DNA of 64,000 nucleotides, from assembly GCF_014193675.1 (NCBI RefSeq), contig NZ_BLXZ01000006.1, positions 351,728 through 415,727 of the forward strand, written 5' to 3'. How positions within the stretch are numbered: position 1 is the stretch's first letter; every line of letters begins with the position of its first letter. Below are positions 26,572 to 37,883 of the stretch, in pieces. The position numbers and the translations under genes were made by a program. This DNA is from Geomonas limicola (GTDB taxonomy: Bacteria > Desulfobacterota > Desulfuromonadia > Geobacterales > Geobacteraceae). The notes beneath the pieces were generated by a model. That model saw only the letters and a program-made list of their open reading frames with translations. It did not search any database and was not told the origin of the DNA.

Positions 26572-26904
26572 ATGCAGAGTTACTATGACCCCAGTGACCT
26601 GGCGAAGTTCGGCGACATCGGCAAGGATGCCCCGGAACTTGCCGGTAAATTCTTCGACTACTACGGCGCGGTGTTCGCTGAGGGGGAGCTGAGCGAGCGG
26701 GAGAAGGCGCTCATCGCCCTGGCAGTGGCGCATACCGTACAGTGCCCCTACTGCATCGACGCCTACACCCGGGCCTGCCTGGAGAAGGGGTCCAACCTGG
26801 GAGAGATGACCGAGGCGTTGCACGTGGCGACCGCCATCAGGGGCGGGGCATCGCTGGTGCACGGGGTGCAGATGCGCAAGATTGCCGAGAAGCTGTCACT
26901 GTAA
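26572..26904 (+). CDS. Arsenosugar biosynthesis-associated peroxidase-like protein (AhpD/CMD family)
   Basis: A 110-residue carboxymuconolactone decarboxylase/AhpD-like protein. The redox motif is CPYC (CxxC) in VQCPYCIDAYTRACLEKG, and ALHVATAIRGGASLVHG is the usual following helix. In many genomes this small family sits directly before arsS, and the same order is seen here with 11 bases between the two genes. Its exact reaction is not known. It uses Cys rather than selenocysteine at its CxxC. Confidence 0.87.
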   Translation: MQSYYDPSDLAKFGDIGKDAPELAGKFFDYYGAVFAEGELSEREKALIALAVAHTVQCPYCIDAYTRACLEKGSNLGEMTEALHVATAIRGGASLVHGVQMRKIAEKLSL

Positions 26905-26915
26905 AAGGGAGCCCG

Positions 26916-27899
26916 ATGAGCGAGGAGAGGGAGGACAAGGTGGTCGGCGAGCCGTTTGCCGAGCGGCTCGTGCGGCTGGGACTCGAGCTTGCCCGGGACC
27001 GTACCGTGGCGCTGCAGGTGAACGTAGGGTTGCGCTGCGACCTGAGCTGCCGGCACTGTCACCTTGAGGCGGGCCCCGGGCGCGACGAGGTGATGGAGCG
27101 TCCCACCATGGATGCGGTGATCGACCTGGCACGGCGCTTTTCCTTTGCCAGCATCGACATCACCGGTGGTGCGCCGGAACTGGTGCCGGATCTCGAGTAC
27201 CTGATCCGAAACCTGGCCCCCCATACCGGTAGGCTGGTGCTGCGCAGCAACCTGGTCGCCCTTGTCGGAGAGCGTGGCGAAGCGCATATGAGGCTCTACC
27301 GCGAGCTTAAGGTGGAACTGGTCGCCTCACTGCCGGCGAGTAACCTGAAGCAGACCGAGGCGCAGCGCGGCACCGGCGTCTGGGAGACGAGCCTTGCCGT
27401 TTTGAAGCGCCTGAACGAGCTGGGGTACGGGCGGGAGGGGAGCGGGCTGGTTCTGGACCTGGTCTCGAACCCGGCAGGGGCCTTTCTGCCGGCCGGACAG
27501 CGAGGGCTGGAGAAGAAGTTCCGGGAGGACCTCTGGCGTCGCTACGGCATCAGCTTCAACGCGCTGTACAGCTTCGCCAACGTCCCCCTGGGGCGCTTCC
27601 GCAGCTTTCTCGAGCGCTCGGGGAACCTGGAGGGGTACCTTGCGACCCTCGAGGGTGGCTTCAACCCGGCGAGTCTTCCCGGGCTCATGTGCCGCAGCCA
27701 GCTCTCGGTCGACTGGCAGGGGCGGCTCTACGACTGCGATTTCAACCTGGCGACGGGACTTCCGCTTCTGGACGGGCCCCGGCACGTTGCGGACCTCGAG
27801 GTTCTGCCCGCAACGGGGAGCCGGATCGCGGTCGGCGAACACTGCTACGCCTGCACCGCCGGAGCCGGCTTTACCTGAGGGGGGAGCATCGTGGTCTAG
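26916..27899 (+). CDS. arsS: Arsenosugar biosynthesis radical SAM selenoprotein ArsS (UGA at 27876 read as Sec)
   Basis: A radical SAM protein. The cluster motif CDLSCRHC supplies C41, C45 and C48, and later Cys pairs (GLMCRSQLSVDW, YDCDF, HCYACTAGAG) form the family's C-terminal Cys-rich region. A conventional call would stop at the TGA 27876-27878, giving 320 residues ending GAGFT. In this family the next residues are normally Cys-Gly-Gly, and here TGA is followed in frame by GGG GGG and then Ser-Ile-Val-Val and TAG (27897). A hairpin follows immediately. The TGA is therefore very likely selenocysteine, giving 327 residues. This family is known to have Cys and Sec forms. Start ATG 26916 has AAAAGGGAG upstream. 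Confidence 0.85.
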
Positions 27900-27914
27900 T
27901 TGAGACCACGCCTC
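27879..27914 (+). promoter_or_regulatory. Candidate bacterial SECIS element
   Basis: Directly after the UGA at 27876-27878 an 8-bp stem CGTGGTCT/AGACCACG (27890-27897, 27903-27910) with a 5-base AGTTG loop forms, extended below by GGGG/CCTC with a bulge. The loop lies about 20 bases downstream of the UGA, within the usual spacing for SelB-bound elements. The same hairpin sits between convergent genes and could also act in termination, though no T-run follows. Confidence 0.65.
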
Positions 27915-28455
27915 ATTTACCTTCCTGGCCCGGGTGAAAGAGCTTCCCCTGGTAGTTGTCGCGATCTTTCCAATAGCTCTTGAACTCGGCGTTGCGTTCG
28001 GCGCGGATCTGGGAAAGTGGTTTTTTGCGCAGTTCCGCAGGGAGATCGGCATAGCCCGTCTTGATCCAGGGCCCCCGGTAGCTTGTCGAGCGGTGCCAGA
28101 TACCGTTGGACCAGTAGTAGTAGGTCTTGTCGAGGTAGACCAGGTCGTAGGGGACCCCGACCGCCACACCGAAGCCGAGCTTGGCGGGGAACAGGAACTC
28201 CGGAGCTGCCTGGATCGGCGCGGGCTTGCCGGCATCCACGGGGGGGCGGGGCGGCGGCACCGGCCGCTTGGTCTGCGGGGGGGCGGGTGGGGGAGCCGCT
28301 GCCGGGGCCGGAGCTGCCGGTGGCTCGTTTTGCGGCGAGTTGTAGTACTTGTCGATGGTCTGGTAGGGGAAGTAGGGTGCCGGGGCGCCCGCTGCCGTGA
28401 GGGTAACCAGAAGCTGCGCCGTTACTGCCAGAGACAGGGCTGCGGTTGTTTTCAT
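27913..28455 (-). CDS. Secreted proline-rich protein, function unknown
   Basis: A 180-residue exported protein. A signal peptide (about 1-24) is followed by a Pro/Ala-rich linker (about 44-75). A C-terminal domain of about 100 residues is rich in Tyr and Trp (YLDKTYYYWSNGIWH, SYRGPWIKTG), resembling small periplasmic YXWGXW-type proteins. I do not know its function. GGAGGAAACGAC precedes the ATG at 28455. It lies just downstream of the SDR gene on the same strand (19 bases) and may be the last gene of that operon. Confidence 0.65.
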   Translation of the reverse strand: MKTTAALSLAVTAQLLVTLTAAGAPAPYFPYQTIDKYYNSPQNEPPAAPAPAAAPPPAPPQTKRPVPPPRPPVDAGKPAPIQAAPEFLFPAKLGFGVAVGVPYDLVYLDKTYYYWSNGIWHRSTSYRGPWIKTGYADLPAELRKKPLSQIRAERNAEFKSYWKDRDNYQGKLFHPGQEGK

Positions 28456-28473
28456 GTCGTTTCCTCCCGGGTG

Positions 28474-29358
28474 TCACCCCTCGGCAAACCTGGCGAGCCT
28501 GAGGCTCACCTCCCATAGGCGTCTGGCTGCTACCCCGTCGTACGAGGCTTCGGACGAGGGGTGCTGTACCGTGTCGATGAAGTACTTGCCGCTGACCCGT
28601 GCCGCTTCGGGAGCGCCTGCCAGGTACACCGTCCCCTGCGCCGCCTGTCCGGGCAGCCGCAACTCCCCCGCGCGCAGCGATCCCACCACGTGGCACAGCC
28701 AGCTGAGCCAGCCGCTGTTCCTGGAAAAGCCGCTCATAACGTTCCCCGGGTGCACTGCGTTCACCACGACGCCGGTACCGTCGAGTTGCCGGGCCAGCTC
28801 GTAGCTGAACAGCAGGTTGGCCAGCTTTGACTGGGCGTAGGCCGCCTTTCCCTCGTAGTTCATCTCTCCCTGCAGGTCCTCGAAGTCGATCCCCGCGCAG
28901 AGCCGGTGCGCCTCCGACGCCACGTTCACCACGCGCCCCGGCATACCGGTCAAAAGCTCCTTGAGCAGCAGGTTGGTCAGGATGAAGTAGCCCAGGTGGT
29001 TGAGGGCGAAGGTCATCTCGATGCCGTCGGCGGAGAGGTAGCGTTGCAAAAAGCGGGCACCGGCGTTATTGACCAGCACGTCCAGCCGCCCGTAGCGCTC
29101 GCGAAACTCCCGGACCATGCGGTGAATCTCCTGTTGCACCGAGAGGTCCGCTACCAGCGCTTCAACGCAACCGTTGCCGCTTTGGCGCCTAAGCCTCGCC
29201 ACCGTGGCCCGCGCCTTCAGCGGATTGCGTGCCGCGAGGACCACCGTGGCTCCCCGGCGGGCCAAGGCGAGCGCCGTGGCGCGTCCGACCCCGGAGGTGG
29301 CTCCGGTGACCAGGCAAATTCTGCCTGCCAGCTGACTGTCGGGCTCGGAGTGGAACAC
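28474..29358 (-). CDS. Short-chain dehydrogenase/reductase (SDR family)
   Basis: A 294-residue NAD(P)-dependent SDR of the retinol-dehydrogenase-like type. TGATSGVG is the cofactor motif (18-25), NNAG follows near residue 95, and the active-site YAQSK is near 165. The start is GTG 29358 with AAGGAGC upstream. It follows a Cfa-like methyltransferase and an FAD reductase on the same strand, so the three may act on a lipid or isoprenoid substrate. The substrate is unknown. Confidence 0.87.
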   Translation of the reverse strand: MFHSEPDSQLAGRICLVTGATSGVGRATALALARRGATVVLAARNPLKARATVARLRRQSGNGCVEALVADLSVQQEIHRMVREFRERYGRLDVLVNNAGARFLQRYLSADGIEMTFALNHLGYFILTNLLLKELLTGMPGRVVNVASEAHRLCAGIDFEDLQGEMNYEGKAAYAQSKLANLLFSYELARQLDGTGVVVNAVHPGNVMSGFSRNSGWLSWLCHVVGSLRAGELRLPGQAAQGTVYLAGAPEAARVSGKYFIDTVQHPSSEASYDGVAARRLWEVSLRLARFAEG

Positions 29359-29405
29359 GTGCGGCTCCTTGATTGCGGGGGCAGGGCGAAGACCCGGCGG
29401 CGCGG

Positions 29406-30539
29406 CTATTCCGGCAGGGCCCGCGGTACCAGGGGGCGCTGCTCGCGGTGCAGGAACCAGCGATCCAGCACCAGGTGGCGGGTGAGCCAGGAGTTCCCCA
29501 GTAACAACCGGGTTCCCAGGCGCTGCACCGGGGCCGGCAGCCCCAGGCGGTGCACCGGACCCGCCGCGACGGCAAAGCGCTCCGCTACCGCCGTCGCGTA
29601 GGGCTCGAGCCAGCGCGGACGGTAATCAGACGAGGCGCAGAGGATCGCCTGCGCGGCCAGTATGGCCGATTCTATCGCCGGGAGTATCCCCTCGCCGCTC
29701 TCCGGGTAGGCAAGCCCTGCCGCGTCGCCGATTACCAGTGCCCGGTCACCGACGATCCTGCGTCCGTTGCCGGCGCGGAAGGGGAGATAGGCGTGCCCCT
29801 TGAAGGGGAGCTCGGCCGTGCCGGGGAGCGCTCCGCATTTGCGCAGGTGCTCCAGGTATGCCGCAAGCCGGCTGCGTAGCTCCGCCCCACCTAAAACCCC
29901 GAGCCCCACGTTGAGGGTCGTCCCCTTGCGCACCAACCAGCCGTACCCCTTGACGTCTTCGAGAAAGGAGAGCGAGGTATGTCCGGGTGCCAAAGGAGAG
30001 TTCGCGAGCTCGCCCGGGTCCAGCTGGAACTCGGCAACCACCGCGGCGATCGGCTCCTCCTGGGCCGGCTTCGCCCCGAGTACCCGTGCCACCGGGCAGT
30101 GATGCCCCCCGGCCCCCACCACCAGCCGGGCCCGGATCCTGCCGTTCACCAGCCAGCCGTCCGGAGTCCGCTCCAGGCTGCGCACCTCTTCGCCCAGGAT
30201 GGTGCGGCTTTTGTTGTGCAAGAGCAGGTAGTGGTCAAACTCCCGGCGCCTGATCGCGTAGCTTACCGTGGTGCCGAAGTCGAAGCGGTTTTGCCTGCCG
30301 AACATGAGGCCGGCGTGGAACTGCCGGATCTCCTGGAGCTCCCTCCCCCTGCGGTACTGGGCCGGGTCGATGCGCAGGGTTTCCAGGACGCTCGGGGTGA
30401 TCCAGCCGGCGCAGGGCTTGTCGCGGGGGAACTGGTCCCGGTCCATGAGTACGACCGAGATCCCCCAGTGGGCCAGCACCCGTGCGCAGGTGGCACCGGC
30501 CGGCCCGGCTCCCACGATGAGGACTTCACACTGTTCCAT
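29406..30539 (-). CDS. FAD-dependent oxidoreductase, geranylgeranyl reductase-like
   Basis: A 377-residue flavoprotein. The Rossmann motif is GAGPAGATCAR (10-20), and DRDQFPRDKPCAGWITPS matches the geranylgeranyl-reductase subfamily (P-R-x-K-x-C-G). GDRALVIGDAAGLAYPESGEGI is the second FAD-binding motif, and a C-terminal hydrophobic region follows. Members reduce double bonds in isoprenoid or quinone side chains or halogenate; which one applies here is unknown. The first codons overlap the end of the Cfa-like gene by 14 bases, showing an operon. Confidence 0.83.
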   Translation of the reverse strand: MEQCEVLIVGAGPAGATCARVLAHWGISVVLMDRDQFPRDKPCAGWITPSVLETLRIDPAQYRRGRELQEIRQFHAGLMFGRQNRFDFGTTVSYAIRRREFDHYLLLHNKSRTILGEEVRSLERTPDGWLVNGRIRARLVVGAGGHHCPVARVLGAKPAQEEPIAAVVAEFQLDPGELANSPLAPGHTSLSFLEDVKGYGWLVRKGTTLNVGLGVLGGAELRSRLAAYLEHLRKCGALPGTAELPFKGHAYLPFRAGNGRRIVGDRALVIGDAAGLAYPESGEGILPAIESAILAAQAILCASSDYRPRWLEPYATAVAERFAVAAGPVHRLGLPAPVQRLGTRLLLGNSWLTRHLVLDRWFLHREQRPLVPRALPE

Positions 30540-31803
30540 GACGCCCTTCCGGGTCCATGAGGTGCTGGCGGGTCCAGGGGATCTCGTTGTTCCCCTGGCG
30601 CGAGAAGAGTACCTGGTAAAGCTGCAGGGTCCCGGTTTCGAAGCTGGCGATGGAGCCGCACAGGTACAGGCGCCAGGCCCGGACGAAATTGGCGTCGAAG
30701 TTCTGCTCCACCTCAGCCGCGTGCGCCTCGAAGCGCCGCAGCCAGTGCGTCAAGGTTCGCGCGTAGTGCAGGCGCAGGTTCTCGAGGTCGAGGACGCTGA
30801 ACCCCCAGGGCTCGAAGATCTCCATCATCTCCCGCGGGGTCGGGGTGTAGCTCCCCGGGAAGATCCGCTTCTCCAGCCAGTCGCTCATCGGCTGCGCCAC
30901 GTCCTGGCCGATGCTGTGAATGAGCCCCACGCCGCTTCGGGAGAGCACCCGGTCGATGACCCCGCCCAGCCTGCGGTAGTTATTGGGGCCTACGTGCTCC
31001 AGCATCCCCACCGAAACGAAGACGTCGCACTCCCCAGAGATGTTGCGGTAGTCGTCTTCCAGGTACTCGACGCCGGAGATCCCTTCGCGGCGGGCACGCT
31101 CGCGGGCGTAGGCGACCTGCTCGGCGGATATGTTGAAGGCCCGCACCCGGGCGCCGTAGTTTTTGGCCATGTAGCGGGCCAGACCGCCCCAGCCGCAGCC
31201 TGCCTCAACCACGCGCTCGCCCCCCTTGAGGCGCAGCTTGCGGCAGATAAGCTCCATCTTCGCGGCCTGGGCCTGCTCCAGGGTGACTCCGAACTCGGGG
31301 AAGTAGGCGCAGGTGTAGAGCATCTCGTCGTCCAGCCAGAGCCGGTAGAAGTCGTTGCCTAAGTCGTAGTGGTGCTGGATGTTCTGGCGTGAGCCGGTAA
31401 GGGAGTTGCCCCACCAGGACCTGCTGAGCCGCGACAGCCGCCCGTAGCGGCGCCGCAGCTCACCCGGCTGCGCCAGCGCCCGGTAAATCTCCTCGAGAAA
31501 GCCCACCAGGTCACCCTCAACCTCGAGTGTTCCGGCACTGAAGTCGTCGCCGAAACATAAAAGGGGGTTGGCCACGAGCCTTAAGAGTGAGCGCCGACTC
31601 CGGATCAACAGCTGGTGCGCCGACTCCGGGTCCCCTGACGCCCATTCCCCGTCCCACAGCCTTACCCCGATGCGCGGGGACCCCATCCCCTTCAAGAACG
31701 CGCGCAGCACCCAGCGGTCGACCTCGAACACCGGTCCGGACCCGGCAAAGGTTGCAGAAAAGGGGGTATCCGGGCAGACACCGCACGCCTTACTACTCTT
31801 CAT
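30526..31803 (-). CDS. Cyclopropane-fatty-acyl-phospholipid synthase-like methyltransferase
   Basis: A 425-residue class I SAM-dependent methyltransferase of the Cfa/MmaA family. QNIQHHYDLGNDFYRLWLD is the family signature, VVEAGCGWGGLARYMAK is SAM motif I, and VSVGMLEHVG carries the lipid/bicarbonate-side residues. The N-terminal 100 residues form the Cfa lipid-binding domain. It probably adds a methylene or methyl group to an unsaturated acyl chain of a membrane lipid. It is the first gene of a unit with the FAD reductase and SDR, which suggests further reduction or oxidation of the product. Confidence 0.87.
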   Translation of the reverse strand: MKSSKACGVCPDTPFSATFAGSGPVFEVDRWVLRAFLKGMGSPRIGVRLWDGEWASGDPESAHQLLIRSRRSLLRLVANPLLCFGDDFSAGTLEVEGDLVGFLEEIYRALAQPGELRRRYGRLSRLSRSWWGNSLTGSRQNIQHHYDLGNDFYRLWLDDEMLYTCAYFPEFGVTLEQAQAAKMELICRKLRLKGGERVVEAGCGWGGLARYMAKNYGARVRAFNISAEQVAYARERARREGISGVEYLEDDYRNISGECDVFVSVGMLEHVGPNNYRRLGGVIDRVLSRSGVGLIHSIGQDVAQPMSDWLEKRIFPGSYTPTPREMMEIFEPWGFSVLDLENLRLHYARTLTHWLRRFEAHAAEVEQNFDANFVRAWRLYLCGSIASFETGTLQLYQVLFSRQGNNEIPWTRQHLMDPEGRHGTV

Positions 31804-32039
31804 GGCAGCTCCTTCTAATTGGAACGAGATGAGGAACAGTTAATGATTTTGTGGGATTTTGAAAGAAAGTCAAGGGCGGGCGCCCGGGGCCGCCACGGCT
31901 GGGTCTGTAGCGTCAGGGTTTCCGGTGGGCTGCCGCCCGGGGAGCGGGGACATCAAAGAAAATTTGGCAGGAAGGGTAAGGGCGCGGGGCAACCGGATGC
32001 TAGGCGTCAGGCGTCAGGCGTGGCAGGGGGCGTTGGAAG

Positions 32040-32864
32040 CTAGAGGGAGGCGCAGCACGGGGGGCTCGTGGTGTCGCGGTCGAAGCTTGTGGCGATGAGC
32101 GGGTTTACCAGGTCCGGATGACTCACCGGGCCCATGTGCCCAGTCTCCACGAACTGCAAACGACAGGTTGGGAGGCTCTTGGCCAGCTCCTGGGCGACGC
32201 GCTGGGCGGGAAGCGGACTTTGGGTTCCGGCGAGCACGGTGACCGGCATGGCGAGTTGGCTGTAATCGGTAAGGGTGAGGGGAGTCCGGGTGAGGGCCAG
32301 GAAGTCGAGGGCGAGCTTGTCCGTTCTGCGGGCGAAGTCCTGCTGCACCCGGGGCGGGAAGTTGGCGAACGATCCGGGTGTGCTCCAGTAATCGAGGAAG
32401 GTTGCCGCGGCCTGTGCCGGTTCGCCTTGTTCCAGCAGCCGGGCCAGTTCGGTCATCATCTCCTGAACCGGCGTCGCACCGGGGTCGCCGGCATCCAAAA
32501 GGTGGAAGGCAACCGGTTCGAAGATGGTGAGGGTACGAACGCGCTTGGGGAACTGGTAGGCGAAACGCAGGGCGACGGCGCCACCATAGGAGTGCCCGAC
32601 CAGGTGAAAGGCTTCGTCCGGTGCCAGCAGGTTCTTAAGCAGCCGGTCCACCAGTTCGGCCTCGTTCAAGAGGGTGTAGTTGTCGGTCTGTTCCGGCATC
32701 CCGGTTTCGCCGTAGCCGTAGAGGTCCACCGCGATCACCCGGTACTTTTTCTCCAGCATCCCGCACAGGGCGCGCCACTGGCTTTTCGAGCTGAGGGTGC
32801 AGTGCAAGAGCACCACGGCAGTTCCGGAACCGACACTATAGTAGGCGGGAAGGGATCCTTCCAT
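32040..32864 (-). CDS. Alpha/beta hydrolase
   Basis: A 274-residue serine hydrolase. The nucleophile elbow is GHSYGG with Ser92, an oxyanion-side motif LLHCTLSSK lies near 19-27, and a late His is in VETGHMGP. The fold runs the whole length with no signal peptide, so it is cytoplasmic. A Cys-rich end (TTSPPCCASL) is unusual. No partner genes point to a substrate; it stands alone, with 236 bases before the Cfa-like gene and no recognisable gene between. Confidence 0.87.
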   Translation of the reverse strand: MEGSLPAYYSVGSGTAVVLLHCTLSSKSQWRALCGMLEKKYRVIAVDLYGYGETGMPEQTDNYTLLNEAELVDRLLKNLLAPDEAFHLVGHSYGGAVALRFAYQFPKRVRTLTIFEPVAFHLLDAGDPGATPVQEMMTELARLLEQGEPAQAAATFLDYWSTPGSFANFPPRVQQDFARRTDKLALDFLALTRTPLTLTDYSQLAMPVTVLAGTQSPLPAQRVAQELAKSLPTCRLQFVETGHMGPVSHPDLVNPLIATSFDRDTTSPPCCASL

Positions 32865-33248
32865 TTAAGACTCCTTGTTTGCTGCCGCACACTCCCGATG
32901 CTTCCAGGCGTTCGCGATCTGGACCTGACAGTGCACCTGATAGCGTGACGGAAGGGGGTACCTGAATGAAGGGAGCCCCAGGTGCTGAAGGGTTGGTCAC
33001 GGTTAACAAAACAGCAAGGAACAAAGGCGCTTTATGACTAGTGCGGCCGGTCCGATGAGTACAAAAAAACAGTCCCTTTCGGTTGACGGCAGCCCATTTG
33101 CCTATATGCTGAAGTCTTCAGAATGACTGAGCACCGGGACAGCTTCGAGGTCCCGGTACCAGCGGGCCGCCGCGAGCCGGCACCACCATAACGCAGGGAA
33201 CACCCGCGGTCAAGTGCTGGCGATACGGAGCAGAAAGGGGGACGCACC
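32865..33248. other. Intergenic region with no convincing gene
   Basis: This 384-base region lies between the divergent hydrolase and ferredoxin genes. A 30-codon frame at 33034-33126 is open, but its possible AAGGA site is 13 bases from the ATG and I see no domain, so I leave it unannotated. Promoters for both neighbours are expected here. Confidence 0.4.
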
Positions 33249-33446
33249 ATGGCAAGGAAACCATGGGTTGACAAGGACGAATGCATAAGCTGCGGCATCT
33301 GCAAGACCAACTGCCCGCAGGTGTTCCGCTTCGACTCGCACCGCAAGGCGGAGTGCTACGATCCGGCCGGAGCCTCCGAAGAGGAGATCCAGAGCCAGGC
33401 GATCGATCTCTGCCCGGTCTCCTGCATAAGCTGGGTCGACGAGTAA
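33249..33446 (+). CDS. 4Fe-4S ferredoxin
   Basis: A 65-residue small electron carrier. Cluster motif CISCGICKTNCP supplies C12, C15 and C18, and the fourth ligand is C55 in LCPVSC. C22 and C59 are placed as in single-cluster ferredoxins with a disulfide. It lies 95 bases before the aconitase gene and its redox partner is unknown. The ATG at 33249 has AAAGGGGG upstream. Confidence 0.93.
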   Translation: MARKPWVDKDECISCGICKTNCPQVFRFDSHRKAECYDPAGASEEEIQSQAIDLCPVSCISWVDE

Positions 33447-33540
33447 ACTCCCGCCTGCCGGAATCACCCATCTATCATCTCGCCCGGCCCGGATTCGGGC
33501 CTGCCAGCTACGAGAAAGACCATCACCACGAGGTAATGAC

Positions 33541-36300
<2,760 letters not shown>

Positions 36301-36601
36301 CTGCAGGCGCGCGGAACCCGCGGGAAAGCAACAGGTGAATATAAATACGGGGGAGTGCTGGCATGACCGGTATTTCCCCGTTTCTTTTGGCGCTCAGGTG
36401 ACTTTGTTGGCAACCCGTTCTTTTCCCTTGCTGTCAGCGCCCTCACCCCTGCCCCTCTCCCAGAGGGCGAGGGGATTTCCTTAGGTGCTGTCGGAGCGAA
36501 CCGGTCGAACGTAAAAATACTGGAAACCACTAGCGATTTGCCGAAGAGTTGGTATATAAACCAGAAGGTACAAGATTAAAAAAGACAGCACCCGGAGTCA
36601 C
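36301..36601. other. Intergenic region with a REP-like palindrome
   Basis: This 301-base gap separates aconitase from the sensor kinase. Besides the hairpin at 36452-36474 I see no gene; an A+T-rich stretch near 36530-36590 probably contains the kinase promoter. Confidence 0.45.
36452..36474. repeat. REP-like palindrome
   Basis: CCCCTCTCCC-AGA-GGGCGAGGGG forms a nearly perfect 10-bp stem with one T-C mismatch, preceded by CCCTCACCCCTG. This sequence style is common among dispersed extragenic palindromes. Only one copy is present in the window, so its repeat nature is assumed. Confidence 0.45.
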
Positions 36602-37711
36602 ATGAAGAAGTCCGACATACTGAAGATCGTTACCTTGGTGGTCTGCGTGGTGGGGATCAGCCTGCTGCACTATACGACGCCACTTAGGCTCGCCATGCTG
36701 CACGACATCTTCCAGCGCCTCTACTACATCCCGATTATCCTTTCGGCCTTCTGGTTCGGGTTTCGCGGCGGCATCGGTTGCGCCCTTCTGGTGACGGTTT
36801 GCTACGCTCCCCACATCTTGTTCCAGTGGGGCGGGCACATCGCTATGGAGATGGAGAAGTACCTCGAGGTGGTGCTCTACAACGTGGTGGGGGGGATCAC
36901 CGGCTTTCTCTCCCAGCAGGAGGCGGCACGCCGTGCCCAACTCGAGGAGACTGCCAAGGGGCTCGAGGAGTCCTACCAGAAACTGCAGACCCAGTCGGAG
37001 CTCATCATCAGGATAGAAGAGCAGTTACGCCGGGCGGAGCGGCTCTCGGCCCTGGGTGAACTGTCTGCCATCCTCGCCCACGAAATCCGCAACCCGCTTG
37101 CCTCCATCAGAGGGACCGCTGAAATCATGATGGACGAAAAGATGCCCGTGGCGAGCCGTGCCGAGTTCCTCGAGATCCTGATCAAGGAATCGGACCGGCT
37201 AAACCGGGTGGTGGAAGATTTCCTCAAGATGGCCCGGCCGGAGCCGAAGAGTAAAAAGGCTTGTGATATCAATGAAGAACTGGCGAACATGGTGACGCTG
37301 CTCTCCGCCCAGGCCCGCCAGAGCAAGATCAACCTGGAACTGCAACCGGCACCGCTGCCCCCCTTTGTCGGGGACGCCGAGAAACTGCGCCAGGCATTTT
37401 TGAACATCATCCTGAACGCCATCCAGGCCTCTCCGGCCGGGGGCACCGTGCGTCTGGCAACACGCGCCGTTCCGGATAAGGGGTACCTGGAGATAGCCTT
37501 TACAGACAGCGGCGCCGGCATCGCACCTGACGCCGTGGCGCGGCTCTTCGAGCCGTTTTTCACCACCAAGGGAAACGGCACCGGGTTGGGGCTCTCCATC
37601 ACCAAGAAGATCATCGAGGGGCACGGCGGGACCATCGAGGTTGACGGCGGGTCTGGAGAGGGGGCCACATTCCTGGTCCGACTCCCGGTCACCCCGGAAA
37701 CCGAGGAGTAG
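36602..37711 (+). CDS. Membrane sensor histidine kinase (NtrB/ZraS-like)
   Basis: A 369-residue sensor kinase. About four closely spaced hydrophobic segments fill residues 8-105 with little periplasmic part, so it may sense within the membrane. A coiled-coil (108-145) follows. The HisKA phospho-acceptor is H160 in AILAHEIRNPLASIRG, and the HATPase has NIILNAIQAS (N box), DSGAGI (G1) and GTGLGLSITKKI (G2). The EIRNPLASI type of H box is usual for kinases that pair with sigma-54-activating regulators. No response regulator is next to it. It precedes the cus operon, whose promoter is of the sigma-54 type. Confidence 0.87.
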   Translation: MKKSDILKIVTLVVCVVGISLLHYTTPLRLAMLHDIFQRLYYIPIILSAFWFGFRGGIGCALLVTVCYAPHILFQWGGHIAMEMEKYLEVVLYNVVGGITGFLSQQEAARRAQLEETAKGLEESYQKLQTQSELIIRIEEQLRRAERLSALGELSAILAHEIRNPLASIRGTAEIMMDEKMPVASRAEFLEILIKESDRLNRVVEDFLKMARPEPKSKKACDINEELANMVTLLSAQARQSKINLELQPAPLPPFVGDAEKLRQAFLNIILNAIQASPAGGTVRLATRAVPDKGYLEIAFTDSGAGIAPDAVARLFEPFFTTKGNGTGLGLSITKKIIEGHGGTIEVDGGSGEGATFLVRLPVTPETEE

Positions 37712-37743
37712 CGAACAGGGTTTTCCTGGCACCTCTCGTTGTG

Positions 37744-37773
37744 GAATATCCAACAGCCTTCGGTAGGATATTC
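37744..37773. promoter_or_regulatory. Split palindrome, candidate enhancer-binding-protein site
   Basis: GAATATCC and GGATATTC are perfect inverted arms separated by 14 bases, 55 bases upstream of the -24 element at 37829. The same arms and spacing recur at 44770-44799 before a second metal-related operon. The layout fits an upstream activator site for an NtrC-type regulator. Confidence 0.65.
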
Positions 37774-37828
37774 TGCTTAATGTGAGCGGGCTGGCTGTAT
37801 CGGTTCGTATTTTCAGATAGATAGCTCC

Positions 37829-37844
37829 TGGCACGACGATTGCT
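37829..37844 (+). promoter_or_regulatory. Sigma-54 (-24/-12) promoter of the cus efflux operon
   Basis: TGGCAC-GACGA-TTGCT matches the sigma-54 consensus TGGCAC-N5-TTGCW exactly. The expected start of transcription is about 12 bases further on, some 28 bases before the ATG of the outer-membrane protein gene at 37884. Confidence 0.85.
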
Positions 37845-37883
37845 CCTTTGTCTCCTAATTAAAAGCACTCTCCTGGAGTCACC

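Noticed and set aside
33034..33126. A 30-codon open frame before the ferredoxin gene
   Set aside because: Only a distant AAGGA could serve as ribosome-binding site, and no similarity or conserved feature is visible; too weak to annotate.
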